Notes: generated by a model from the sequence alone, not told the origin. Shown: positions 33,464-45,121, numbered from the stretch's first letter. The stretch: 64,000 nt of DNA from Rhabditoides inermis (GCA_963966185.1 CAWZYM010000294.1:276601-340600), one strand, 5' to 3'. Program-made: numbers and translations.

Positions 33464-33880
33464 GTGTGCGAGTCTAACTCGTACTTCCTATTCAAGATGG
33501 GATTGGGTATTCTTGATCTCAAGGGCTTCTACAGTACACCGTCGCTCGCTTGTGCTCGGCAACCCTCGTCGAGTCTGGAGATCGCCGTCGTCGACAAGCC
33601 GGGTCCGTCTCTTCGCTCGCTCCTGTGCAACAACAGACGATACGACACGTCATGCAACACCAGGTCATGTCTAGTCTGTCCATTTGGTAGAGAGGGGGAC
33701 TGTCAGAAGAAGGGTACGATCTACCGTATCTCTTCCGATCTTTGCAGTGAACACTACATCGGTCAAACGGGTCGCCCACTGAAGACGAGGGTCGCCGAGC
33801 ACAAGCGAGCTGGCGGAGTCATCGGCCGACACATCATGGATTCGCACCCTCGGGAGAAGACGTCCTTCCTTGCCATATAG
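33464..33880 (+). pseudogene. PLE GIY-YIG endonuclease fragment (copy 2)
   Basis: Same frame and same frameshifted end as 19,048-19,464. Confidence 0.7.
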
Positions 33881-34223
33881 TCGCAGTCGAACGCTATCCT
33901 AAGCGACGGTGTACTGTAGAAGCCCTTGAGATCAAGAATACCCAATCCCATCTTGAATAGGAAGTACGAGTTAGACTCACACACCTCTGCTGTCTCTCTA
34001 GTCTCTATTCATCTCGACTTCCGGTGTAGCCGTATCGATTGATCACTGGTGTATGAGTACTTGCCGCGGGCCACACCGCGCATTACCCCGCCTTATGATC
34101 ACACATTACCCATACCGAGTCACTCTCTCCTCACCACTTATTCAGTTCCGGTTTTACCGCATACCTTGTGACCTATTGCTTATGTTTTTCATTGCTTATC
34201 TGTGATTGTAGGTGTGTTCTGTC

Positions 34224-34259
34224 AATCCCTGATGAAGGCCTAGTGCCGAAACGTTGGAT
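34224..34259 (+). ncRNA. Hammerhead ribozyme-like motif (copy 2)
   Basis: Identical core to 19,808-19,843. The following G run is one base shorter (AAAAGGTG). Confidence 0.6.
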
Positions 34260-34462
34260 AAAAGGTGATACTTTTTCGTGGTTTCCGGCTGTGATATCAA
34301 ATCTCATTTGAATCTGCTTGTTATATTTTACCTCACTCAGATTCCATTCACTGATCTCATGACAAAGGTGTTTTCTTTTATTCTATACATACACGATATA
34401 CCAACACACCAGCAACAACACGTTTATTCTACACACATCGACATTCGTGAGGCATATACTGT

Positions 34463-34605
34463 TCACGCGGCCGTCGCGCCCTCGGGAAGGGGAAACATGA
34501 TGAGCTGCTCGAGCCCGTTTCTCCACTCCTGGATAGCTGCGCGGTCCACCCGGTAGATGACAACCAGGGAGACGGTGAAGGCAGTGCCGGCAGACGGCAA
34601 AACAT

Positions 34606-34647
<42 letters not shown>

Positions 34648-34975
34648 TCGTACTCCGACTCACCCAATGATTCTGGTCGAGCGTTTGTGTGATGTGAGTG
34701 GCCAGCTCGGACTCCGGGACTGCATCCGAGAAGGGCAGGGTGTGGTCAGCGAACTTAGAGAAAGAAGTCTCCCTCTGTTTCTTTCCCATTGTCTCACCTC
34801 GATGAAATAGTGCACGGCAGCCTTGGCCGCACGAACGCACACTCTGAGCACGCGGGACACGGTGGCCCCGCGCGCGATCGCGCATAAATTCTTTCAGAGA
34901 AGAGATGCAAAGTTGCTCAACACACAACAATCGGTGCATCTGTGTGGAAATCTGGCGCGAGCCCTGAGCTATCAC
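34463..34975 (-). CDS. Unrecognised small protein gene C (copy 2)
   Basis: Identical in translation to 20,048-20,560. Confidence 0.45.
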
Positions 34976-35203
34976 AAGTTTTTTCTCTCTCTAATTCTCC
35001 CCTACCCCCTCTCTTGGTCAGATCTCATCGGCTGAACAAAATCTGCCACTAATGGATGCGAAAATAATATTTATTGCAATACTATATATTAAAAAAACAA
35101 TAATAATAACAAAAATGTAGGCTTCAACCTAACAACTGTAGATACGATAAATGAAAACAATACCCATCGTCTACATCTTCTACTCGTTCACCCGTCAGAT
35201 CCG

Positions 35204-37614
35204 TCAGATCATGCCTCCAATCGGCATACAGCCAACGTCATCTGTGAGGCTTCTGTCCATATAGCCACCCGAAATGAAGATACACTGAAAGTGGAAAGAT
35301 AGTGAGAGAGAGGGGGGGGAGGGAGAGGGAGAGGGAGAGGGGAGAGGGAGAGGGAGAGAGGGAGAGGGAGAGGGAGAGGGAGAGGGAGAGGGAGAGGGAG
35401 AGGGAGAGGGAGAGGGAGCGGTGGAGAGGGGGAGAGGGGGAGAGGAAGAGAGGAAGAGAGGGAGAGAGGGAGAGAGGGAGAGAGGGAGAGAAGGAGAGAG
35501 GGGGGGGGAGATGGAGAGGAAGATGCCGTCTCACCCCGTCCATCTCAACCATTCCATGGTACGCGTTCTTGCCCAACTCGGCTCCAGAAATGTCAACCCA
35601 TTGGTTGTTGATTAGAATCTGTAAGGCGGAAATGCTCCATCCCTCCTCTCTTCTTACCTTGACATCCTCGTGGAAGGTGGACGCTCCGTTGACGAGTCCC
35701 CCGGAGACGATCAGCTTCTCGTCGTACACTGTCACGGCGGCGCCGGCGCGGTTCAGGTTCGGCACATGCGTCTCGCGCCACGCGTTCGCTCGCCGGTCGT
35801 ACACTTCCATCTGAATGGGTGGGATAGCGGGGATGGGAGTAGGCGTGCCCACCACATCCGTGTCGCCGTCGCCGCACAGTGCATAGAGATCGTCTCCGAC
35901 TGCCGCCAGACTGCACCACGAACGCACCGCGCACAGATCGCCGATCGACTGCCACGCGGCTGGAACACTCCTTGCGAGGTGAAGGAGACCCAGAGGCAAA
36001 CAACACACCCGTCCGCGGATCCCACATCTCGGCCATTCTGGTGGGGCGTTCGTGGTATGGCGAGCCGGCCACGTAGATACATCCCTCCACAGCAGCTATC
36101 GACACCGATCTGGAATCGCATACTTTTGCCTCTCTGTCTCTCTCCTCAAACCACCTTTCGTCTCGCATCTGTGGTCCGTGGTCCACGTGTCCTTTGCGGT
36201 ATCGTAGTCGAGCACCACGTTGCTGGAATAAAGCACAATGATTCTCCTCCTTCCTCTCTGCCTACCTCTCTCCCCGCAATTCGATCCTCCGACCGTTCGC
36301 ATACAGCTTTTCCCGTACTTGACACACACCGACGGCGCCCAGCGGCTGTGGCAGGTCCGCCACCGACAACTTCAGATCTGAAGAAAAACATTTCTCTCTC
36401 CCTCCCTCTCTCCCTCTTGCACTCACCATCAGGATAGACTGGAAACGTCTCGCAACTAGCGAGGTCCTCGTTGCCGTTGCTGCCGCCCACCGCAAAGATC
36501 TTCTCACCCAGCACCGACAAGCCGCACTCCTTCCTCACAAATGATAGACGGTAGAACACATGATATGTATATGTGCACACACCTCTTATGGGTGAGTTTC
36601 CCTGCGTGCATCCACTGCCTCTTCGCGACAGGGAAGTTGAATGGATTGCGCACGTTCGTCCAGCTCGCACTGCCATACCGCTCCGCCACTGTGTCATCCA
36701 GAGACGACGCCGCGCAGAACTCAATCAACACATTGCACTCACAATGTCGGGAATTATACAATATATATTCCAGTGGTCCAGCGCGACCTCTTTCAATCGA
36801 CCGCGGCGCCGGTAATCAATGTCAGCGCTTGAACAGACGCGCTTGGAATTCCCCGCGATACGAAGTGCAAGCAGAAAGAAGGCAAATTTTCTACAGTAAC
36901 CGCGAACTATATTCTATAAATTATATCTATTGAGTCCCTCTTTCTCATTTTTATCTGCTCACCTTGAGTGCGTTGATGTATATCTCGGAGCATGCAGGGT
37001 TCGCAGTGATGAGCGGCTCGTTGCCCACAACCTCCACCACAAACAGTGTTCCCAGCAGAGGGAGGCGGACATGCGCGAGCAGGCTGAACCCGTTTACGTT
37101 CACTCTTCTTCTTCTCCCTCCCACCTCGGCAGCGCGTCGCTCCTCGTGTCGGGGTCGGCGCGCACCCAGTCGAGCACGGTGGTGTAGACGAGCTTCTCGC
37201 CGCCGCGCAGCTCATCGGCCGAGATGATGCGAGTCAGCGTCTCCGCGTCCACCTCTCGCAGCACGCCCGACGCCGAGAGGCGACTCAACCACATCAATCA
37301 ATCAGTCAAACACGGCTGACTTACGCGAAGCTGAAAGTGGCATAGTCGTCGAGTCCGCGGACGAGGCTGCGGCACGAGTAGCGCGTGGCGAGCTCGAGCA
37401 GCGACACCAACGAGTCGTCCGTGATACGCTCCGATAGAAAGCTACAGCCAGAAAAAGAGCATGAGAACATAGGTCGCATAACGACGACATAGATGGCCAC
37501 GCTTTGAACAGGTTCAACACACCGTCCGCACACCTCCTTGATATGGTCGATTAGCATGAGGACGGATGCATGCAGGAGGTCACGAACGAGGGACGAGTCG
37601 ATCGCTGAACCAAA
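35204..37614 (-). pseudogene. BTB-BACK-Kelch gene B, longer copy with a frameshift
   Basis: Exons from right to left. About 37,525-37,614: end of BTB (VRDLLHASVLMLIDHIKE). 37,325-37,441: BACK (SERITDDSLVSLLELATRYS). 37,125-37,283: ISADELRGGEKLVYTTVLDW. About 36,970-37,085: HVRLPLLGTLFVVEVVGNEP. Then kelch blades WTNVRNPFNFPVAKRQWMHA, KIFAVGGSNGNEDLASCETF and LYANGRRIELRGE, then the blades also present in copy 1, stop at 35,204. Near 36,178 one G is missing relative to copy 1 (GGTCCGTGG against GGTCCGGTGG), which breaks the frame after DYDTAKDTWTT. The first half of the BTB fold is not found next to the first exon. Likely decaying, or an assembly slip. Confidence 0.7.
35315..35512. repeat. (GGGAGA)n array (copy 2)
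   Basis: Counterpart of 20,897-21,080, with GGGGAGA interruptions near 35,340 and a different length. Confidence 0.8.
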
Positions 37615-37927
37615 CTACAGGTATATAAATTTTGGAAGACGAAATAGTGTGCTTTCACGGAGAGCGCAGAGGTCCGAACAAGCGTTAGGCTCTACCGAGT
37701 AGCTAAGAACCCCCTTTATACTAACATGGAGTGTTGTTTAGGTCACAGAAACCGATGATGATCAAACTGATCCCAGAGATACCCTAGGAGGTCACTAGTC
37801 GAAAACCGTTTTCAAATCCACATGACCGGCCATACGTTTCGAAATATTTACGTTTCAAATTTTGGAGCTAAACCGTGTGGATTGCTTTTGCGGCCTGTCA
37901 CTCTAATCGAGCGAGCTTTGAAACAGC

Positions 37928-38000
37928 GGCGATGGCGTAGTGGATAGAGCGGTCGTCTGGCAAGCGGCAGGTCGTAGGTTCACACCCTGTCGACCCTCTT
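37928..38000 (+). tRNA. tRNA-like sequence, anticodon loop CT-GGC-AA
   Basis: A-box TGGCGTAGTGG, B-box GGTTCACACCC, T-stem GTAGG/CCTGT and anticodon stem GTCGT/GCGGC around the loop CTGGCAA, which would be an Ala-type GGC anticodon. The acceptor stem does not pair well and GGC is unusual for cytosolic eukaryotic tRNA-Ala, so a tRNA-derived SINE head is at least as likely. It lies in the stretch where the middle of the BTB domain of gene B should be. Confidence 0.4.
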
Positions 38001-38086
38001 CCTTTTGCCCATTCTCTCCAGACTTGTACTTTTTGGTGTCAGTTGGGCAGTTGGTAGAAAACTCCTCTTATCATTTATCATTGTAA

Positions 38087-38314
38087 TTATGCCGAACTGA
38101 ACCAGTGCGCATGGGACGGGAAGAGAAAGGCGCATCCATCATCCATACAGTCGACAGGCGCCTCCTTCCCCTTCTCCTTCCCCTCTGCGATCTCGCACTC
38201 GATGCGTCGCAAACGGAACCCGACTTCATTGGGTGGCCGTGTGACGTGTGAGGAGCGCGCACCCTCCATCAAGGTGTTCCCCACGTACGACGTAGAACGG
38301 AGTCCTCCGGTCAT
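38087..38314 (-). pseudogene. Possible N-terminal BTB exon of gene B
   Basis: Minus-strand frame with RLRRIECEIAEGKEKGKEA and FLFPSHAHWF, weakly resembling the start of a BTB domain (CDV..., FPAHR...). If correct, the middle of the BTB domain is missing between here and 37,614, where only the tRNA-like repeat and AT-rich sequence are seen. Low certainty. Confidence 0.25.
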
Positions 38315-38965
38315 ATAGCTGCACTAACTCGCCAAGTTCAGTGGTACGCGCTGCGTCGCAACGAGTGTTTCGCGTTCAAGCTTCTGGGATGCGTGCGACG
38401 AGAGAGACGCGTTGACAGCGAAGGGCATATCGATCAGTGGCGGAAACGTGTTCGATGCTCCAATGCTGACCCCAATGCTGCGATGAGCAGCTGCAGAGTA
38501 GGGAAACTCGATGAAATAGTTGATGAACAATTGATGAACGTTTCCAGAGCTCGCATGGAGGAACCGACGTGCTCGAATGGCACACTTGTTGAGAGGAGCG
38601 GAAGTGGCGAACTTTTCAAGTGGTGAACATTTCGACTCGTGTTATCAGAGCATAACACCGTCGGATGATATATCTTTGAACTTTTCAGGGCGTTCTCACG
38701 ACAAGTGTCCCGATGCTCAGACTGCGTGCTAGCACGCTGCGCACAGTTCGCGTCAGCGTCAAACAATTTAGCAAAACTGTAGCAATTGTGACCGAATAAA
38801 AGATCATTGCGCTCGCTCAGCACGAGTAAGTGATAAGTTGAAATGTAAGTGATGATAGTGAGTCTTTTTAGTACGGGTAGCGCTGTATGGGTCGCCAAGT
38901 GCGCTACTGTGATAGTGAACGCGCGCCTTCCGCTCAGAGGGTGACAGCGTCACTGCCTAGAACAG
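38315..38965. other. No gene recognised
   Basis: A minus-strand frame of 154 codons (38,434-38,898) shows no domain and no good splice context. The rest ends in a CT-rich stretch before the next gene. Confidence 0.3.
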
Positions 38966-38969
38966 TCTC

Positions 38970-39147
38970 TCCTCTCTCTCTCTCTCTTTCCCTCGCACCT
39001 CCATCTCATCCAGCCTCCTCTCCCGCTCCCTGACTGATATCTCATCGGAAAAGAGCTCCAGCTGTTCAAACTGAGAGAACACCAGACGGGACATGTAGCG
39101 CTCCCACTCGTCGTAGCGCTTCTGGAAGGGGAGGAAGGTCTCTCTCC

Positions 39148-39237
<90 letters not shown>

Positions 39238-39713
39238 GAGGGAGAGAGAGAGAGCCCTCCGACCTTCTTGTCGACGGCCTCGTGACACAGCTGCAGCCTG
39301 AGTGCCAGCTCCTTCTCCTCCCAGCCTTCTCCGTGCTGCTCCTTCGTCGCGCGATATGTCTGAAGGGATACTGTACTTACCGTATTCCTAATTTCTGGTA
39401 CCACTATCGTATACCTTCTTGTCCATCGCCTCCACGTCCCTCTGCCAGTCGAGGCGCACATAGTCGACCATCGCCTGCCACGTGTAGCGGTGCGCGATCG
39501 CCTCGTAGAACGAGGTGTACTTGGCGCGCAGCTTCTAGGTATACGGTACGTGCAGTACGGGTTACGGTACCCCTCGGTACCTCGCGGCGCTCCTTCTCCT
39601 TCCGCTCCGCCCACTTCTCCTTTTGGACGTCGATCTTGCGCTTGATGCGGCCGTAGATGCTCTGAGAAGAAGTGTGTGTGGGGGAGGAGAGAGAGAGAGA
39701 GAGGGGGGGGAGG

Positions 39714-39757
<44 letters not shown>

Positions 39758-40034
39758 CTTGCGTTTCTTCTTCCCCTCCAATGCTGGCTGCTGCCACTGC
39801 TCCCCCTCACGCTCAGTCTCGTACTCGGATCGCACGCGGTAGTCGTCATCGCCCTAAGTATACGGTACCTACAGTAACCGCCGGAACTGAAAAACGGAAA
39901 CGGAGAGTTGAGACAAGGCTCAATAGAGTATAGCGCATCCGAGTCCAGCTGAGAAGAGCGAAGTGAGAGAACAGAAGCGCACCTCATTGGGAGAAGAGGC
40001 GACCGCGCGCCGCCGAAGCCCGAGTAGATATGAC
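38970..40034 (-). CDS. Charged Trp-rich protein with possible mitochondrial presequence (gene E)
   Basis: Minus-strand exons joined by splice signals: MRSYLLGLRRRAVASSPNE (start about 40,034), GDDDYRVRSEYETEREGEQW with PALEGKKKRK, SIYGRIKRKIDVQKEKWAER, KLRAKYTSFYEAIAHRYTWQ with AMVDYVRLDWQRDVEAMDKK, TYRATKEQHGEGWEEKELAL, and a last part with RYDEWERYMSRLVFSQFEQL and ELFSDEISVRERE. The basic, hydroxylated N-terminus without acids looks like a mitochondrial targeting peptide; the body is helical and highly charged. GA microsatellites fill two introns (39,153-39,255 and 39,690-39,755). The stop lies in the GA-rich end near 38,970 and is not certain. I cannot name the family. Confidence 0.5.
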
Positions 40035-40356
40035 CGCATTTGAACGTTTCATTGCAAAACAAACAGCGTCATCTCTTCGAGAATGTCATTTCACCAATGC
40101 ACGATCGTCGTTCATTCTCACTGTGCATTAGCAAACATTTTAACAAGATTCAATAACAACAACAAAAACCTGATCGATCGATCGATCGCAAGTGTTGTGA
40201 GAAATCGAATTTCTCACTGTTCTCGGGCATTTTGCGAGTTGCTCGTTTAGAAAATCCTTCCTTCCTTTTTTGTGCGATTTTCAACATTTCATCACACAAA
40301 TCCTTTTTTTGGCCATAGTATTCATAACATTGTTCATTTCACTCTTCTATTATATA

Positions 40357-40369
40357 TTTATGACTTCAG
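40357..40369 (+). promoter_or_regulatory. Candidate trans-splice acceptor of CWC22
   Basis: A strong acceptor (ACTTCAG) three bases before the ATG, with no upstream exon visible in the preceding 300 bp. This is the layout of a nematode outron. A cis-spliced 5' UTR exon farther upstream cannot be excluded. Confidence 0.5.
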
Positions 40370-43300
40370 GTGATGTCGTCCGCACGAGGTCCCTATCTCC
40401 CGCCAGCCAAGCGCCCCAAGCAACGCAATAACTACGACTGGGTGAGTCCTCACCACATCTCCTCTATGCTCCATTTCAGGGCACGAAGAAGTACCAGCGT
40501 CTGAACTGGGAGCGACTGCGGAGGAGCGTCCGGGCCGCTGTGAACAAGGTGAGCATCTACATTACTGCAACCGAACTATTCAGGATCAGGTGCACGTCAC
40601 TAACGTGGATGCGGTGATGCGCGAGTTGCAGAGGGAGAACGTTCTGCGCGGAAAGTGAGTCGCATTGACACATTGACAATGTACCCATTACATTGACATT
40701 GACAATGTACCCATTCTACCGCAGGGGCCTGCTGGCTCGCGAGTTGCTGGCTGCGCAGGCGCGCTCGCCTCGCTTCACGCGCGACTACGCTGCGCTCGTC
40801 TCCGCCGTCAATGCCAAGGTGGGTTTGTTAAAAAGTTTTTTTCTAAGATTTCATTATTGCTATCACTTAGTTCCCGCCGGTGGGCGCATTGGTGGTGCAC
40901 CGTCTGGTGATTCGACTGAAGCGCAGCTGTTCGGACAGGGATGACCCCACAACATACATCACAGCCCGCTTCCTCTCGCAGCTCATCACACTCCAAGTGG
41001 TACGCGCACACTTCTCTTCTCCTTCCAGCGTTTTTTTTTCATCAGACGGAGCTACTTTTCGCCTCCGAAGTCATCTCCCTTCTATTACAATATCCCACAG
41101 ATGCGAACACAATGACGGCGATCGACTATATGAAAACGTTCGGCAGTGGGATTGAACAGGTTCCGTTTATTTGTATTCCGTGCTACTTTCACTTTTAGGA
41201 GGATCCTGGCATCTGCCATGTCATGTTCGACCGTCTGATTGAAGTTCTGCAGAATGCCTGTCTGGACCGGCGCACGCGCTACGCCATCGAGAACGCATTC
41301 CACATTCGAAAATACAAGTTCGCCGTGAGTCAATTATGAAACGTTTGAGCAGAAATAAATCAAAATCAAACGTTTATTTGGAAGTGAAAACGTGATCATG
41401 ACATGTACAAAACGAAATCACACATAAGAATATGTCGTGGTATAGGGAATTGGTATTGATTGGTATTGCTCGTAGGCTTTTCAGGCGATTTGAAGATGCA
41501 GACGCACAACAACAACAACAACAACAATAATAATAATAATAATAATAATACGCCGAACGTGTTGCAGAATCACCTGACAGAGTTGGAGTGTCTCCACCCG
41601 CAGACGCCTCATCCGATCTCGGCAGAGGACTGCCAGGATGCGAGGGAGGTGCTGGGTGAGTGATAACACTTGTTGTAAACCTATACCGTACCATATTGAG
41701 ATGAGTTCATCTTCGATCCGAACTTCGCGGAGAACGAGACTGCGTATTTCGAGCTGGACATGAGCAGCGAGGAGAGTGGCGGGAAGGAGGGAGGGATGGC
41801 TCGCGCGCCCGCCCCCCTCGCCCTTTCGCACATCGAGAGACACGTGTGCATGGCTCTCCAGTCGGAGGGCTATACGGAGGCGGCGGATACGCTGCTGGGA
41901 CTCGAGACCGACAAGGCCGGCAAGGTATGCGAGTGCTGTTACGTACATGTCGTGAGGGAAATAAAATAGGGTGATCCATTCCTTGCAGGCTGAGATGTGT
42001 CGCGTTCTGTTGGATCGCGTGGCGCACTCTGCCAGCTACGACATCTCGGACGGGCTGATGTGCGCCCGGCTGTGCCGCCAAGATCAACAACTGCGACGCG
42101 CATTCGAACAGGCGAGTTCATCTGTACACAGAGGGCATCACGAAAGTCATGGAAGTAGGTGGACCTAGAGACGAGATAGGCACTGCATAAGTGATCACAA
42201 ATAAGTTGTGTTGAAGTTTTCGATCGAAAATGCGACATCGCTCGCGGCTTGCAGACCATCCGTGACGCATACAGCCGCATCAGAGAGTTCGAGAACACTG
42301 CGAATCTCGCTTGCTTTGTCTCTCATCTCTTCGCCAGCAACGCCATTGCCTGGCATGTGAGTGAATCGATATATCGATATATCGATTGATTGATTTCTTG
42401 GAGGTTCTGTCTCCGATGCGTCTGACTGCGGAGACGTCGGAAGCGAGACTAGGCTTCATCCAGAAATTGTTCGAGGAGCTGGAGAAGAGCATGGGAGTGG
42501 ACAGGCTGTCGAAGCGGGTCGCCGAGCCGTGAGTCGAACACATTTCGTGTTACATTTCGGGTCGGCAGCTTGGGTGTTCGAAACGCACATGAAACGCATT
42601 TGTGACTGAAATTCACCCGAAACGGTTGGATTTGCTTGCGGACGTTTCGTTTTCGTTTAGCCGTCGTAATCGACCCTCGACTTCCGTCCAAATGATTGTT
42701 CAGAAAGCTGCACTCTGCCCTCTCCGGCATTCTGCCTCGCGACAGGGCGGAGAATGCGCGATTCGCCGTCGCCTTCTTCACTCGTATCAACCTATCCGCC
42801 ATCACGTGAGTCGATTATTGATCGATTTATCGATTGTCTTTCAGTGCGAACCTGTGCGAGTGGCTGGAGAATCGGGATGCTGCGGGCGAGCGACGGGAGC
42901 ACGAGAGGAGGAGGGAGCAGAGACACGCGGGCAGGGCAGACTGGGGCGGCAAGGGAGACAGAGACAGGTGAGTGTGCTACATGTAAAACAGGTGATAGAG
43001 TCGAAACAGTATGTTTACCATTTATATATGACGTATGCATACAGTCGCAAGCGCGCGTGGCGAGATGTGACGGAGAACGAGACCCGTCATGGGAAGCAGG
43101 GCGAGGACCGCTCAAACAACAGGGAGAAGAGGTGAGTCCATGAAAGTGTTTTCTATAACGTTTCCGTATTCCAGTTCCTGTGATGGTCACGGCGAGAGCC
43201 GACACTCGCACCGCTATGATGACAGCTGGATACACCGGTGGGTGGAGTCGGAGTCAAGCCGCACCCATTGAACATGTTAATTATGTATGACACTCAAACA

Positions 43301-43579
43301 TGCGTCACTCATGAAACGTCTGTGAGCAATGACAGTGGAGTACTATAATTATAGAAAATCATGATGATAATCCACGATACCGGAGTGTGTTCCGGATCTG
43401 GCTTCCGGCTGGTTTCTGGACTATCCATGTTTCATTCAGGGACTCGGATCGCAGCGTCAGCAGCCATCACAACAAGAAGCGAGGCGAGGAGAAGAGGTGG
43501 GTGGTGTCAGCTGTTAGGGAACACTCCACTCATGCACAGGTCGCACCGTCACCGTCGTGAGAATGCGCCGTCACCGTAG
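40370..43579 (+). CDS. CWC22: Pre-mRNA splicing factor CWC22 homologue
   Basis: Spliceosome-associated MIF4G/MA3 protein; the human homologue recruits eIF4A3 for exon-junction complex assembly. About 18 short exons. ATG (40,373) follows the acceptor TATGACTTCAG. MIF4G domain: HVTNVDAVMRELQRENVLRG, RGLLARELLAAQARS-type sequence (as GLLARELLAAQARSPRF), FTRDYAALVSAVNAK, FPPVGALVVHRLVIRLKR and GICHVMFDRLIEVLQNACLD. A poly-Asn run of about 14 codons (41,504-41,548) comes from an AAC/AAT microsatellite. MA3 domain: ALSHIERHVCMALQSEGYTE, AEMCRVLLDRVAHSASYDI and IREFENTANLACFVSHLFAS, then ILPRDRAENARFAVAFFTRI. The C-terminal tail is Arg/Ser/His/Asp/Glu rich, ending HRHRRENAPSP, stop 43,577. It matches the animal protein over its length. 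Confidence 0.88.
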
Positions 43580-43803
43580 AGATGACTCATAAACATACAA
43601 TATGAGGGATAGACAATATCTATTATACATGAACTATATTATATATTCCACACGTATGCTTCCACACATTGGTTATCGTTTTGTTGTCCTTACTGTCTTA
43701 CTGTTTTGTTTTACTGGTTATATTTTGTTACGATTGCTGTATTTTTCCTGAAGAGTTCAATAAATGTGTTTTTTTTCATCTTACTCAGCTTTTTCCCAAC
43801 AAG

Positions 43804-43912
43804 TGCACTCCCGGATACCCCGGACGAGTGCTTTCCAAAAATAACCAGTGTTTGACACTGAGCGAACCCAGGTCAGGACTCTAGGCGTACCTTGAGTACT
43901 GGGATATAATCC
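43804..43912 (-). ncRNA. Candidate SL2-type spliced-leader RNA gene 1
   Basis: On the minus strand a 22-nt leader (43,912-43,891) begins GGATTATAT, ends CCCAGTACTCAAG and is followed by a splice donor GTACGCC. Then come a stem around CAGTGTCAAACACTG, an Sm site TTATTTTTGG (43,844-43,835) and a 3' stem-loop with arms GCACTC/GAGTGC and CCGG/CCGG (43,831-43,805), total about 109 nt. C. elegans SL2 is also 22 nt, begins GGTTTTAA and ends TTACTCAAG. Leader, donor, Sm site and terminal hairpin are in the canonical order. Located after CWC22, transcribed against it. Confidence 0.8.
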
Positions 43913-43953
43913 GACAAAAGTAGCCGCGCCATCTCTCTTACCACGCCACCGCG

Positions 43954-43972
43954 CGCGATTCGCGCCGGGTTT
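43954..43972 (-). promoter_or_regulatory. Candidate proximal sequence element of SL RNA gene 1
   Basis: Plus-strand CGCGATTCGCGCCGGGTTT starts exactly 42 nt upstream of the SL 5' end. The same word at the same distance occurs at the other two SL candidates. Confidence 0.6.
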
Positions 43973-44082
43973 GCGGCGCGCATCGAGACGGCCCCAAAAG
44001 CGTTGATTCGAATTTGAATAAACCCAACAAAGTCACGTCTGGCAACCAGTCGGCCATCGGTCATTTCCTTCTCGGCTGCGTC

Positions 44083-44997
44083 ATGAACCAGTGAGTTCGT
44101 TCTGTTGCTCATCTGTCCGTCGTTTCCCTCTTCACTTGTCGCGTAGTCTGTCTCTGCCCGCTGCTCGCATGTCCGAGCTGGTTCCCATCTTCATCCTCCC
44201 GTTCACCACACCTTGCCCTGACTACCATTCCCCACGCGTACGCATTTCCAATACAGTTTGCTCTTCGTAGCTTCGTATCCCGATCAGCGATAAGTCTTTC
44301 AATGCGCGTGCCTTGGATGAAACGTTTCCTTGCTGAACTGTGTTCTTCTGGCGTTAGTCCCCAATACTTGCGCCGTACTGCATGTTTCCCTGTACGTTGT
44401 TGCCAAATAGTCGGCCATATCGAGTCTACCTCTAACTCTATTAGAAACCACAAATCATTCTCCCCTATCGTCTCTCACTCTTCTCTATTCCAGCGAACGC
44501 GCTGCCTCGGAGCGTCTCTTTATCTACGGTCCATCTTACACCTCCGAGCATATGTGAGTTATCGATCGATATTCGATCGATATCCAATCGATAACACGTG
44601 TTTTCAGCGAGTACGTGGGAGCGGCGTGCGTGGTTCTTTGGATCGGGCTCTGTGAGTAGTCTACCGTTGCCACAGTGCTGCTATCGTAATCTGTTTCTAT
44701 ATACCGTATTCCAGTTCTGGCTATTCGATTCTGTGGTTTCTTGGGCTTGCGCCCGGCCAAGCACAAAGTGAAGGAATTGAAAAAGGCGTACCATATGTGA
44801 GTGAGAGAGAGAGCGCGCGCGGAAGAGTGAAGGAGATATTTCAGGGCCACCTCGGCAGAGCGGACTGCACATTCGATGACCGGCGATGGAACCTCTATGA
44901 TGGCACCCAATATCAGGCATAAGGTGAACCATCTCTCTCTCTCTCTTTCACTTTTCCATTTTAGAAGTCTACCGAGCAGCAGTCGCACTCCAAGTAG
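44083..44997 (+). CDS. Small single-pass membrane protein (gene F), unrecognised
   Basis: Six exons by consistent splice phases: 44,083-44,090; 44,494-44,553; 44,608-44,651; 44,715-44,798; 44,845-44,923; 44,965-44,997, giving about 101 residues. N-terminal part NHERAASERLFIYGPSYTSE, then one membrane segment (YVGAACVVLWIGLFLAIRF, continuing CGFLGL), then a basic stretch (RPAKHKVKELKKAYHM) and a polar tail to TAG. The positive-inside rule puts the basic tail in the cytosol. The first exon is only 8 nt (ATGAACCA), so the start is the least certain point. Flanked on both sides by SL RNA candidates. Confidence 0.6.
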
Positions 44998-45121
44998 AGC
45001 GTCATCTCTCCCTCTGAATTCAAAACAAGTGTATTTGTATTTGATCTGCTTTATGTTTTGATGTGTCCTCGTTGTTTAATGTATAAAGTTGTATTTCAAA
45101 CATGTTGAGTTGGTGTACTTA

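Larger units (their letters stand above)
27019..34312 (+). mobile_element. PLE remnant interrupted by LTR element (copy 2)
   Basis: Same nested structure and same target duplications (AATCTGCTTGTTAT; CTAG) as 12,601-19,895. Confidence 0.8.
21917..36345. repeat. 14.4-kb tandem duplication, copy 2
   Basis: Second copy, offset 14,417-14,431 from copy 1. The right end at CCCAGCGG continues into the rest of kelch gene B (CTGTGGCAGG), so this copy keeps the original right flank while copy 1 keeps the original left flank. Confidence 0.95.
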
